From positions 1 to 44,145 of the forward strand of contig JAFRQQ010000033.1 in the NCBI GenBank assembly GCA_017428525.1: a stretch of 44,145 bases of DNA, written 5' to 3'. The translations under genes and the position numbers were made by a program. The DNA is from Clostridia bacterium (GTDB taxonomy: Bacteria > Bacillota > Clostridia > Oscillospirales > Acutalibacteraceae). Numbering within the stretch: the first letter of the stretch is position 1; every line of letters begins with the position of its first letter. Shown here one piece after another: positions 29,789 through 37,759 of this stretch. A model generated the notes under the pieces. The model was given only the letters and a program-made list of their open reading frames with translations. It was not told where the DNA came from and did no database searches.

Positions 29789-30949
29789 TTATCCCTGCGC
29801 GTTCATCATGGTGAGAAGCGTCATGAGCACCATCGCGGAATCAAAGCAGTAGAGCGGATAAGCGCGCCCTGCCTGAATGCGCTGGCCGTAATAATAAAGA
29901 TAGGTGTTGACCCGTTCAATATCGCCCATTTTCGCGCCCGCGAGCGCAAGCGCGCCCCAGTAAAACACCTCCACGCCGCTGCGGAGATGCTCCATGGATT
30001 CCCATTTCCAGCTGCTGCAGAGATTCTCATAGACAAGCTTTGCCTCGGCGCTGTCGGGTGAAACCAGATCCCACAGCACGGGGTAAACCTGCGCGGCGGC
30101 GTCGGGGTAAAAATTGTCCCAGGAAAACAGCGGGTCATAATCAAGCAGACCGAACGGCCCGAAAATCACCTTCTGATAAGTGAATCTGCCGTCACGGTAC
30201 CAGTCTTTCATAAACCGCGTGCGGTAAACATCCGCGGCTTTAGCGGCTTTCTTTTGTAAATCCATGTCGCCGATGGCGGCGCCGATTTTTTCCGCCGCGC
30301 AGACGCCGGCATAGACCTCGCAGTTATCCATCAGATAGAGATGCAGGTCCGATGGCTTGGCAAAGGTGTAGCCGAACACCCTTGTGGCGTAAATGACCTG
30401 CAGCAGGGTTTTGATTTCGCCGGCGTGCGCTCTGAGCAGATCGATGTCGCCGTAACGCGCGGCGTAATCCCACAGCAGACAAAGGAAAAACGCGCTGTAG
30501 GAATCGGTGGAGTCATATTTGCCGGTGGATTCCTCGGAAACGATTTCGCCGTTTTGCATGGTGATTGTGTAATCATAAATGGTGCCGGGGATGAGACTGT
30601 CGTTTCCGGTATTCAGATGTGCAAAGTACCACTCAATAAACCGCTTGATCCTCTCCCCTGCTTCGGGCGAGCCGTCATAGGCCGTCAGCGCAATGGCGGC
30701 AAACGCAGAAAAATAAGGGTTCACGGTCACCTCGCCGTTCTCCCGGTAATAAAAAGCGATCGCGCCGTTCGGCAGCTGCTGTTTCCACAGCCAATCCGCC
30801 TCTTCGGCGGCAAGCGCGGCATAATCGGGCTGCGGGATGCTGACAGGTTCCGGGTCCTCAACAACAGGCCGCCGCGGCGTCACCGACAACCCGAACAGGG
30901 TAAGCAGGGAAAGAAATGCCGCCGTTATTTTCAGCAAAAGCTGCTGCAT
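29789..30949 (-). CDS. Secreted six-hairpin-like glycosidase, unknown substrate
   Basis: 386 residues, ATG 30949 after AAGGAAGGGATC. Signal peptide about 1-22. The sequence has an alpha-helical repeat pattern of aromatic and acidic residues: WLWKQQLPNGAIAFYYRENG, VNPYFSAFAAIALTAY, YDSTDSYSAFFLCLLWDYAA, SGVEVFYWGALALAG. This recalls alpha/alpha-toroid glycosidases (GH8/GH9/GH88-like), with candidate acids in the YDSTDSYS block. No exact family can be given. Own promoter at 30979-31007; transcription likely continues into the GxGYxYP gene. Confidence 0.65.
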   Translation of the reverse strand: MQQLLLKITAAFLSLLTLFGLSVTPRRPVVEDPEPVSIPQPDYAALAAEEADWLWKQQLPNGAIAFYYRENGEVTVNPYFSAFAAIALTAYDGSPEAGERIKRFIEWYFAHLNTGNDSLIPGTIYDYTITMQNGEIVSEESTGKYDSTDSYSAFFLCLLWDYAARYGDIDLLRAHAGEIKTLLQVIYATRVFGYTFAKPSDLHLYLMDNCEVYAGVCAAEKIGAAIGDMDLQKKAAKAADVYRTRFMKDWYRDGRFTYQKVIFGPFGLLDYDPLFSWDNFYPDAAAQVYPVLWDLVSPDSAEAKLVYENLCSSWKWESMEHLRSGVEVFYWGALALAGAKMGDIERVNTYLYYYGQRIQAGRAYPLYCFDSAMVLMTLLTMMNAQG

Positions 30950-30978
30950 GCAGATCCCTTCCTTCTGTTTCTGACGCT

Positions 30979-31007
30979 AGTATACGATACAATAATGCTT
31001 CTGACAA
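30979..31007 (-). promoter_or_regulatory. Promoter of the six-hairpin/GxGYxYP pair
   Basis: Minus strand TTGTCA (31002-31007), 17 bases, TATACT (30979-30984). It partly overlaps the short repeated motif CAAATCCCGG at 31005-31014. Confidence 0.65.
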
Positions 31008-31049
31008 ATCCCGGTTTGTGTGTTTCCGTCATCTCCGCATCCTTTGATA

Positions 31050-31973
31050 TCAGCTTCCCGCTGTGAATTTCAGATCGGCATAGACCGGGAAATGATCGGA
31101 GGTAAAGCGGTTGCTGAACCCCTTTGTGACCGTGCGGTAAGCCGCAACGCTGAAATCGTCGGAGCATAAGACGAAATCGATGTAATACTCCGCTTTCTCG
31201 TTCGGGTCGTGGCCGCCGTGGAAGGTGCCGTAAGGCACGCAGTCTTCGGCGGCAAACCGGGCGTCCGTGAGATTTTGCGTCATCGTCGCGTAGGCCTCCC
31301 CCTTTTCCGTGGTGTTCAGATCCGCCGTAAATACGACCGGCACGTCGGAAAAATGTTCTTCAATATACGCGGAAACGATCTGCGCAGCCTGCACGCGCGC
31401 TTTCTCCGAAACGTGGTCGAAGTGCGTGTTGACGTGCACGTAGACCTGCCCCGTCCGCCGGTCTTTGAGCTTTGCCCAGGTACACAGCCGGTTCATCGAG
31501 GCACCCTCCCCGATGGAGGGCACGTCGGGCGTATCGGACAGCCAGAAATTGCCGCTGTCCAGCAGCTGAAATTTATCTTTGAGATAAAAGATCGGATTCG
31601 CGTATCCGCCCTTAAGCACGTCGCCGCCGTTGTTGATCTCGCGGCCGACCCAGTCGTACATGGTCAGCCGCTCGTCCAGCGCGACCATCCAGACATTCGT
31701 CGCTTCCTGCAGCCCGAAAGAATCCGGCATGATCTCGAAGATCTGGCTTTCGCCGATCATGATCCGGTCGTAGATCGTGTTGCCGTTTACGCCGCCCGCG
31801 CGGATATTGAACGACATGATCCGGAGCGTGCGCGGCGCCTGTCTTTCCGCGGCAATGCGGGGAAAATCATAATCGCCGCAATAATCCGTATTGCCTTTTC
31901 CTGTTGCATTTGTTAAAAGCGCGAAGATCGCCAGCGCAAAGACGACGATGCGTTTCATGGCAAGAATCAACAT
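31050..31973 (-). CDS. Secreted endonuclease/exonuclease/phosphatase-family enzyme
   Basis: 307 residues, ATG 31973 five bases after GGGAGG. A hydrophobic signal segment covers about 6-22. The EEP catalytic blocks are all there: RIMSFNIR, FGLQEA (metal Glu), HVNTHFDH (His), VFTADLNT (Asp/Asn), YYIDFVL and the final SDHFPVYA (Asp-His). The family includes DNases, sphingomyelinases and inositol phosphatases; DNA-specific motifs cannot be confirmed. External location suggests phosphate or nucleic-acid scavenging, or action on host lipids. It is 100 bases upstream of the six-hairpin gene and likely has its own transcript. Confidence 0.88.
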   Translation of the reverse strand: MLILAMKRIVVFALAIFALLTNATGKGNTDYCGDYDFPRIAAERQAPRTLRIMSFNIRAGGVNGNTIYDRIMIGESQIFEIMPDSFGLQEATNVWMVALDERLTMYDWVGREINNGGDVLKGGYANPIFYLKDKFQLLDSGNFWLSDTPDVPSIGEGASMNRLCTWAKLKDRRTGQVYVHVNTHFDHVSEKARVQAAQIVSAYIEEHFSDVPVVFTADLNTTEKGEAYATMTQNLTDARFAAEDCVPYGTFHGGHDPNEKAEYYIDFVLCSDDFSVAAYRTVTKGFSNRFTSDHFPVYADLKFTAGS

Positions 31974-32085
31974 AAAAGCCTCCCGTTTATTCTTATTCGC
32001 TGTTCCCGACCGTGCGGCCGACTACGTCAGCAGCCGGCAGATCAGCACGCCTCCGGCATACCGGGAATTGCCGGGCTGACGCCCG

Positions 32086-32262
32086 ACGCGATGTGTTGCA
32101 CTGCAACGCGATATAAATTGTGAAACAATTTGCAAAATATGTCGCTGAAGCTCCCGATATGATATAAATCCTATCTTTCACGTGCCTTCAGGCACATATC
32201 GCAACTTCAGTTATATCGAGCCGCAGGCATATCGCAAATCCGTCAGGATTTCTATCGCTTTG
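32086..32262. repeat. Array of small hairpins spaced by TATATCGC-like bases
   Basis: Within a 627-base gap (31974-32600) four short perfect hairpins appear: TTGCA-C-TGCAA (32096-32106), AAATTG/CAATTT (32115-32131), GTGCCTTCAGGCAC (32182-32195) and AAATCCGTCAGGATTT (32236-32251). They are separated by GCGATATAA or ATATCGC phrases. Spacers and stems differ from one another, so it is not a CRISPR. Similar hairpin strings are common in Clostridia genomes. No gene is seen in the gap. Confidence 0.7.
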
Positions 32263-32360
32263 TCATTTACGCCCGATCTGTTTTATGGCTCTGCGGCTGT
32301 TTCCGCATCACTCAAAGTCCTCTTTTGTATAATCCCCCTGCCGGAATGCAAGGCCGATCT

Positions 32361-32472
32361 CAAAACAAATCGTTCAGAAAAAAAGAAAAGCCGCACGAAA
32401 CATACCTGATGTATGTCAGTGCGGCTCTGACCGTATTGATGGGTGATTCATGCCCCGTAAAACCAATCCCGG
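32361..32472 (+). repeat. Dispersed hairpin repeat, copy 4 (decayed)
   Basis: Matches about 5624-5730 of the complete copy: GTTCAGAAAAA, the AGCCGCAC/GTGCGGCT hairpin with ATACCTGATGTAT in its loop, and ATGCCCCGTAAAACCAAT. The left half and both terminal inverted repeats are gone or unrecognisable. It lies 128 bases beyond the last gene of the Tad operon. Confidence 0.8.
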
Positions 32473-32600
32473 GGCGCGAACCTCTGCAGAAGGATCATAT
32501 GGCTTTTTTCGCCCTTGACGCATCTGCATCCGCTGATAAGATCAGGGCGAGAAAACAGCGCCTTCTTTGAAAACTGCCGGTCCCGCAAATAGTTTACGCT

Positions 32601-34322
32601 TCATTCAACCAGCACTGCCGAACGCATCCTCTTGGAAAAGGGAAGCGTGCGGTCATTTTTGCCGATATAGAAGCCGCTGCCGATGTTGCAGGTGATGGTG
32701 TTGGCCACCAGGCTGCCGTAAACACGCAGACCGTTCGTACTGATGGAAATGTCGCCCTTCGGCGCATACACGATTCCCCACATCTTCAGCGCGCTGCCTT
32801 GCGAACCGAGGATAATGTTGCCGTTTCTTGAGTACAAAGACAGCGTGGCGCCGTCGTCATTGTAGGTGTGCGAAGCGCCGCCGATGTGAATGTTGCCCTC
32901 GGCGATCATACAGCCGTTGAGTGAAATATCGCCGCCCGAGCGTGTCTCGACCGAGCCGCCCGCATACACAAAGCCGTGGATAACGCAGTCGCCGTTGCCG
33001 CCGAATGCAACAATGCCCCGACCGCACCACACGTTGCCGTGCAGATTCATATAGCCGTTGATCAGACAGGTTTCAGTGGCGCTGGTGCAGTTTTTGCCCC
33101 AGACATACACATCGCCTTTGAGAATGTTTTGACCGCCGCCGCCGAGCGTCAGCTTGCCGTACACAAACGTCGAACCATTGACTGTGACACGAGCGCCCCA
33201 CGCCGTAGTTGAGTTCATGTTGCCCATACAGTGGATCTTGCCGAAGGTGTAGAAGGCACCGCCGTTATTCAGCGACAGATTGCCTCCGGTATACAGCTCG
33301 CCGCCGACCGTCGTGTTTGCGGAAAAAGAAGCGCTTCCGCCGACATAGGCATTGCCGTTGACGTAGACGGGCATGCCCCATGCGGGACTGAATTCGCCGC
33401 CGACATATAAATCACCCAACACGTAAACCGGACACTGCGGACGAAAATCGCCCTGCACATACAGGTTGCCGCGCACATTCAAAACCGTCAAATTGTTGTA
33501 ACCCGTGCTGAGAGAACCGCGGCAAATCACGCTGCCGTCCGGAAGCGCGGGAATCGGCTGCAAATTGGTATTGCCCTCGTAAGCATAAGAATATCCGGAG
33601 TCGGGCGTCAGGTGCGGGTGCGGGTCGGTAAACATTTCCTCCTCCGCAACGGGAGCGATGGACATAATCATTTCGTCCCAGTCTGGCATATCCTGTTTCG
33701 TCGCATACTCAGTCACCGAAGGCCGCTGCATGCTGTTGTTAAAGACGACTTTCCCGCCGGAAACGATGGCGTCTACGATCGCAGCATCATTCAGGCTGAC
33801 CTGGATATTACCGTTGGCAAAGATGGCGCCGGCGACCTCGCGCACGTCACCGTTGAGTTTGAAGGTGGTTGATGCGCCGTGAAACATCAGATAGTCGAAG
33901 TCAATCGCCATATTCTTTTGGATAAACTTTGCGGCAGCGTGTGATGCGATTTGCATGTTGCCCCTGGAGAATAAGCCGGAAAACAGCGACTGATACTCAT
34001 GAGAGTCCCGCACACGGACAACACCCTCCTGCGGAAACTCGACGACGGCATTGTCAGTCGAGAATCCGTTTTTTTCCATATAGTCGAGGGCAACTTCTTT
34101 GGCACGAGCCTTATCAGGCAAGCTCGTCACCGACGCGAGCGCCGCTGAATCCAACGCGTTTTGCAGACGGCTTTTCTGGTAGTATCGCAGTCCAAGCTCC
34201 GTAACCAAAGACGCCACCATCAGAAAGAGAACCAGTGCAAAGGCAGCGATCACCATGACCGCGCCGGTCTCATCTTTGCAAAACTTTTCTCGGTTATTCC
34301 GAAAACAGATTCCTGTTTTCAT
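32601..34322 (-). CDS. TadG-like protein with bactofilin-like solenoid
   Basis: 573 residues, ATG 34322 after AAAGGGGG. About 16-55 is a TadE/TadG-type pilin-like helix (KDETGAVMVIAAFALVLF, then ELGLRYYQKSRLQNALDSAA). Residues ~55-130 are a linker. From about 150 to the end the chain is made of short glycine-rich strands: LNGDVREVAGAIFANGNIQV, VNGNAYVGGSASFSANTTVG, GELYTGGNLSLNNGG, NGYMNLHGNVWCGRGIV. Such periodic G/V/N strands look like a bactofilin-type right-handed beta-solenoid. Usual TadG proteins instead carry a von Willebrand A domain. It probably anchors on the outer surface through the N-terminal helix and acts at the pilus base or tip. It is the last gene of the operon. Confidence 0.82.
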   Translation of the reverse strand: MKTGICFRNNREKFCKDETGAVMVIAAFALVLFLMVASLVTELGLRYYQKSRLQNALDSAALASVTSLPDKARAKEVALDYMEKNGFSTDNAVVEFPQEGVVRVRDSHEYQSLFSGLFSRGNMQIASHAAAKFIQKNMAIDFDYLMFHGASTTFKLNGDVREVAGAIFANGNIQVSLNDAAIVDAIVSGGKVVFNNSMQRPSVTEYATKQDMPDWDEMIMSIAPVAEEEMFTDPHPHLTPDSGYSYAYEGNTNLQPIPALPDGSVICRGSLSTGYNNLTVLNVRGNLYVQGDFRPQCPVYVLGDLYVGGEFSPAWGMPVYVNGNAYVGGSASFSANTTVGGELYTGGNLSLNNGGAFYTFGKIHCMGNMNSTTAWGARVTVNGSTFVYGKLTLGGGGQNILKGDVYVWGKNCTSATETCLINGYMNLHGNVWCGRGIVAFGGNGDCVIHGFVYAGGSVETRSGGDISLNGCMIAEGNIHIGGASHTYNDDGATLSLYSRNGNIILGSQGSALKMWGIVYAPKGDISISTNGLRVYGSLVANTITCNIGSGFYIGKNDRTLPFSKRMRSAVLVE

Positions 34323-34387
34323 ATTTCAGCCCCCTTTCCGTAGATATCGTTTCTGTCTTATTGTCGCACAAAAGGCGTGCAGCTTTT

Positions 34388-35440
34388 TTATTCGGCAAAG
34401 GATGCCTGAATCTCGCGAAGCTCGCGTGTCAGTTCCTCAATCGCCGCACTTGCCTGTTCGATATGGTAATTCTGCATCTGCACTTTCTTTTGCAGCTTGA
34501 CCTGTTCCTTGCGCAGTTCATCTTCACCTGCGGATAATTTCTCAGCGTACACGTAAGCCTTTTCCTGGATTTCCACTTTCATCTGTGAAATTTGTTTTTT
34601 GTAGGTTTCGTTCTTTTCTTCCAGCAGCGCGTTTTCGACGTGGGCGCGGCTCAGTTCCGTCTTGAGCGAAGCGATTTCACTCTCCACCTTTTTAAAGTGG
34701 GCCTGCGCCGTGGCATACTCTGCGCCCTGCATTTCCATTTCTTCCCGCAGTTCCTTCAGCTTTGCCTTGAGTTCCTCGATCGTGACCAGTGCCTGCTCAT
34801 ACTGCGATTGAACGGATTGATACTGTTCGTGCCGCTGTTTGAGTCCCTCAAGCTGTGCGGAAACAGTTTCCAGATCTTTCTCCAAGCCTTCCCGCGCGGC
34901 GCGTTCATCGCCGAGCTTCGTCTGCATTTCCGCCTCAGTACGGCTGCGGGCGGCGCGTTCGTCGCCGAGCTTCGTCTGCATTTCCTCTTCCATACGGCTG
35001 AGGGAGGCCTGCGCTTCTTCAAGCCTGCCTTGCAATATGGCAATCACCGCCTGCGCTTCGTCGAGTTGCGCTTCGTCGACCTGCGCTTTTTCGGCCTGTG
35101 CCTTTTCAGCCCGCGCTTTGTCTGCCTGCGCTTTATCGGCTTGTGCTTTTTCGGCTTTTGCTTTTTCGTTCTGCGTTTTTTCTGAGGTCTTCGAAGCCTC
35201 AGCTGTTTCTCTGTTGTAACGGGCCAGAACGGTATCCCGTTCACGGATCGCAAGAGCGAGCGACGCTTTCATCTCCGCCATGCGCTTTTCGTAGTTTTTC
35301 GAGGCGTCCTGCATGGTGCGGTTCATTTCCTCGATATACGCCAGTACTTCTGCGGGATCGAAGCCGCGCCTGACTATTTTAAACGTAACGGTCGAATTTG
35401 TTTCGATCTGTTCGATGTTGCTGTCTTTTTCGTTCTTCAT
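34388..35440 (-). CDS. DivIVA-like coiled-coil protein in the Tad operon
   Basis: 350 residues, ATG 35440 after GAGGGAC. The N-terminus VTFKIVRRGFDPAEVLAYIE (18-37) resembles the DivIVA membrane-curvature segment (F...GYD..EV..F). The rest is one long coiled coil. Residues 92-130 are pentad repeats on KAEKAQ/ADKAQ (coded at 35051-35167), and MQTKLGDERAA is repeated with an 18-residue period at 154-164 and 172-182. No membrane segment. DivIVA-like proteins mark cell poles and division sites, so it may place the pilus machine; this is inferred. It is not a standard Tad component. Overlap with neighbours is nil: 9 bases to DUF192, 65 to the TadG gene. Confidence 0.75.
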   Translation of the reverse strand: MKNEKDSNIEQIETNSTVTFKIVRRGFDPAEVLAYIEEMNRTMQDASKNYEKRMAEMKASLALAIRERDTVLARYNRETAEASKTSEKTQNEKAKAEKAQADKAQADKARAEKAQAEKAQVDEAQLDEAQAVIAILQGRLEEAQASLSRMEEEMQTKLGDERAARSRTEAEMQTKLGDERAAREGLEKDLETVSAQLEGLKQRHEQYQSVQSQYEQALVTIEELKAKLKELREEMEMQGAEYATAQAHFKKVESEIASLKTELSRAHVENALLEEKNETYKKQISQMKVEIQEKAYVYAEKLSAGEDELRKEQVKLQKKVQMQNYHIEQASAAIEELTRELREIQASFAE

Positions 35441-35449
35441 GGTAGTCCC

Positions 35450-35806
35450 TCACATTATGCTTTTTTCAATAGTCAGTCTGTCGCCCGTTTCGATTCCGAG
35501 GCGCGCGCAAGCGCCTGCATTGATCTCCACGACTCCTACGGCCTTTTTGACCGTTTTTCCGATTGCCCACGGACGGATGTTTTCATCAATGTGCAGTACC
35601 GTTCCGTCCTCGGACAGATAAATCACGTCGAGCGGAAACCTCATGTTCATCATGTGGATCTGATTGCAGGGCCGGATCAGCAGCCCGTAACTGTCGGGGA
35701 TCGACCGCGTGAACATCAGCCCTCGAAACCGCTCGAAGAAGCCCGCAGTGATGTCCAGATCCGGGATCAGCACTGCGTCTCCTTTTTTCAGCGTTGCTTT
35801 TTTCAT
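35450..35806 (-). CDS. DUF192-family protein
   Basis: 118 residues, ATG 35806 after GAGGGGCAGG. The conserved DUF192 blocks are present: RGLMFTRSIP, IHMMNMRFPLDVIYLSEDGT and VGVVEINAGACARLGI. The family is a small, compact domain; some members are secreted and bind copper or act near membranes, but no activity is established. No signal peptide is seen here. It lies 15 bases after TadC and 9 bases before the coiled-coil gene, so it is translated as part of the Tad operon. DUF192 genes beside Tad loci occur in other bacteria, but their role is unclear. Confidence 0.88.
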   Translation of the reverse strand: MKKATLKKGDAVLIPDLDITAGFFERFRGLMFTRSIPDSYGLLIRPCNQIHMMNMRFPLDVIYLSEDGTVLHIDENIRPWAIGKTVKKAVGVVEINAGACARLGIETGDRLTIEKSIM

Positions 35807-35821
35807 GCCCTGCCCCTCAGC

Positions 35822-36757
35822 TTAAGACGAGAATGTATCGATAATATTGAGTACCGACGGTCCCATCAGGATAATGAAAATCACCGGGAAAATAAATAAC
35901 AGCATCGGGATCAGCATTTTAATGGATGCTTTGTTGCCTTTTTCCTTTGCTTGCTGACTGCGCTCCACACGAAGCTGTTCGGATTGGGAACGCATGACGT
36001 TGTTAATGGGAATGCCGAGCTGTTCCGCCTGGATAAGGGCAGAGGAAAATGTCCTCAACTCGTCGAGTGTGGTGCTGTCGCACAGATGCTGCAGCGCTTC
36101 ACGGCGCGTCAGGCCGATCTGAATCTCTCTGTATACCACCAACAGTTCGTCAATAAACGGTCCGTGCAGCTTTTCGGACACCTTCATCAGCGATGCGTCA
36201 AAGCTCAGACCCGCTTCAATACAAACGCACAGCAGATCCATGGCGTCCGGAAGCTGTTGCTTGATACCGTTTTGGTGACTGTTGACGCGGGAACGGAGAT
36301 AAAAGGTCGGGCCCATAATGCCGATGAGCACACCCACGCTGAGAACCAGTAAAAGAACCATCGGTTCAGGCTTTATAACCATTACGATAATCAGCGTCGC
36401 CACCAAAGAAGCGACCAGAAATACTGTCTTGATAAAGTTGAAATCCTCGGGATCCATAAAGATGCCCGCAAGACGAAGCTGCCTGGCAATCACTTCAAGC
36501 TTTTTGGATTTTTCTTTGGTTTTGTTTTTCTTTTTGGGAGCGATTTTCCGCAGGATCGCGGGCAGCTTTTTCATGCTCTTGCCGAAGATACGAGAGGCGA
36601 GAGAAGTCTGCAGCTCATCAAATTCCGGACGATCGATCGTGCCTTTGATCATTTCAACTCTGCGGTCTTTTTCGTCTGCACGCTTGCCGAAGGGCGCTGC
36701 GATCAGCACAAAGAGAATAAACGCAAGCAGTGCATAGGAGATAACGACATATTCCAC
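35822..36757 (-). CDS. tadC: TadC, inner-membrane platform protein (T2SSF domain)
   Basis: 311 residues from GTG 36757 with AGGAGGTGC upstream. Three to four membrane helices (1-20, about 108-155, 280-303) surround a type II secretion F domain whose core is LPDAMDLLCVCIEAGLSFDA followed by EIQIGLTRREALQHL. The length and topology are those of TadC. Together with TadB it forms the platform that the TadA ATPase drives. Gap to TadB is 15 bases. Confidence 0.92.
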   Translation of the reverse strand: MEYVVISYALLAFILFVLIAAPFGKRADEKDRRVEMIKGTIDRPEFDELQTSLASRIFGKSMKKLPAILRKIAPKKKNKTKEKSKKLEVIARQLRLAGIFMDPEDFNFIKTVFLVASLVATLIIVMVIKPEPMVLLLVLSVGVLIGIMGPTFYLRSRVNSHQNGIKQQLPDAMDLLCVCIEAGLSFDASLMKVSEKLHGPFIDELLVVYREIQIGLTRREALQHLCDSTTLDELRTFSSALIQAEQLGIPINNVMRSQSEQLRVERSQQAKEKGNKASIKMLIPMLLFIFPVIFIILMGPSVLNIIDTFSS

Positions 36758-36772
36758 AAAAGCACCTCCTTG

Positions 36773-37759
36773 TCAGTATTTGATTGTAACCACTTTACGA
36801 ATGGCAAGGAACCCGAAAATCTCCATGACTACGCTCACAATGAGCATGATCCGTCCGGGTGATGTCGTGAAAAACAAACTCATATAGGTGGGGTTGATGA
36901 GCATGAGCGCCACAGCGATAAACACAGGCAATGCGCCGATAATCATGCCGGAGATTCTGCCCTGTGCGGTGATGGCGCGAATTTCGCCCTTGATCTTCAG
37001 TCGGTCACGAATCGTGTCGGAAATGGTAGACAGGATCTCTGACAGGTTTCCGCCGGTGGTTCTCTGGATACAAACCGCCGAAACAACCAGGAGCAGATCT
37101 GCGCTTTTGATGCGCTTGGCCATGTTTTCGAGCGCTTCGTCCATCGTCAGACCGTAACGAATCTCGTTGCAGACACGGCTGAACTCCACGCCGATGGGCG
37201 CGGGCATATCCGTGGCAACATTGTCCATCGCCTGCTGGAATGAGAAGCCTGAGCGAAGATTGTTGCACATCATGATCAACGTATCGCCAAGCTGGCTCTC
37301 GAACACTTTGGTTCGCTTATCCTTTTTGATTTTGATGAAGACCAGCGGCAGAAAGGCGCCCAATCCCGCCAGGGTCAGGGACGGCAGAAGTCCTGCGCCG
37401 AACAGCGCCGCCAATCCGGAGGGGACGAATGTGACAACGATCCAGATGAGCGCAAACTCTTCCGGCCGCATCATAATATCCGCCCCAATGAGTGCATCGA
37501 ACATTGTATCCATGAGCTTGCGGCTCCGATCAGAGCGTTTGAACGCATCGGAACCCTCGCCCCTTGCCCGTGCCAGAATGGTTTCTCTCCGTTTGGATTT
37601 GGTGTTCTCTTTCGGCTTGTTTTTGAACAAGCGTCTGATTCTGTCCTGTACCGTTCGCTTTTCCTCTGTCACGGTACCGGCGATGCTGGCCGCCAAAAAG
37701 AAGTTGAAAAGGCCCAAAACCACGGCGAGAATGATCGCACTAATTTGCAAACCAGTCAT
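36773..37759 (-). CDS. tadB: TadB, inner-membrane platform protein (T2SSF domain)
   Basis: 328 residues, ATG 37759, which lies inside the last codons of tadA (20-base overlap), a sign of translational coupling. A first helix (about 5-28) precedes a cytoplasmic charged region (RRLFKNKPKENTKSKRRE), two central helices (about 103-142) and the F domain with SQLGDTLIMMCNNLRSGFSF and VCNEIRYGLTMDEALENMAK. ICIQRTTGGNLSEILSTIS is the usual family block. It anchors the pilus assembly ATPase in the membrane. Confidence 0.92.
   Translation of the reverse strand: MTGLQISAIILAVVLGLFNFFLAASIAGTVTEEKRTVQDRIRRLFKNKPKENTKSKRRETILARARGEGSDAFKRSDRSRKLMDTMFDALIGADIMMRPEEFALIWIVVTFVPSGLAALFGAGLLPSLTLAGLGAFLPLVFIKIKKDKRTKVFESQLGDTLIMMCNNLRSGFSFQQAMDNVATDMPAPIGVEFSRVCNEIRYGLTMDEALENMAKRIKSADLLLVVSAVCIQRTTGGNLSEILSTISDTIRDRLKIKGEIRAITAQGRISGMIIGALPVFIAVALMLINPTYMSLFFTTSPGRIMLIVSVVMEIFGFLAIRKVVTIKY

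Noticed and set aside
32086..32262. Possible CRISPR array
   Set aside because: The hairpin stems are all different and spacing is irregular; there are no identical repeats and no cas genes.
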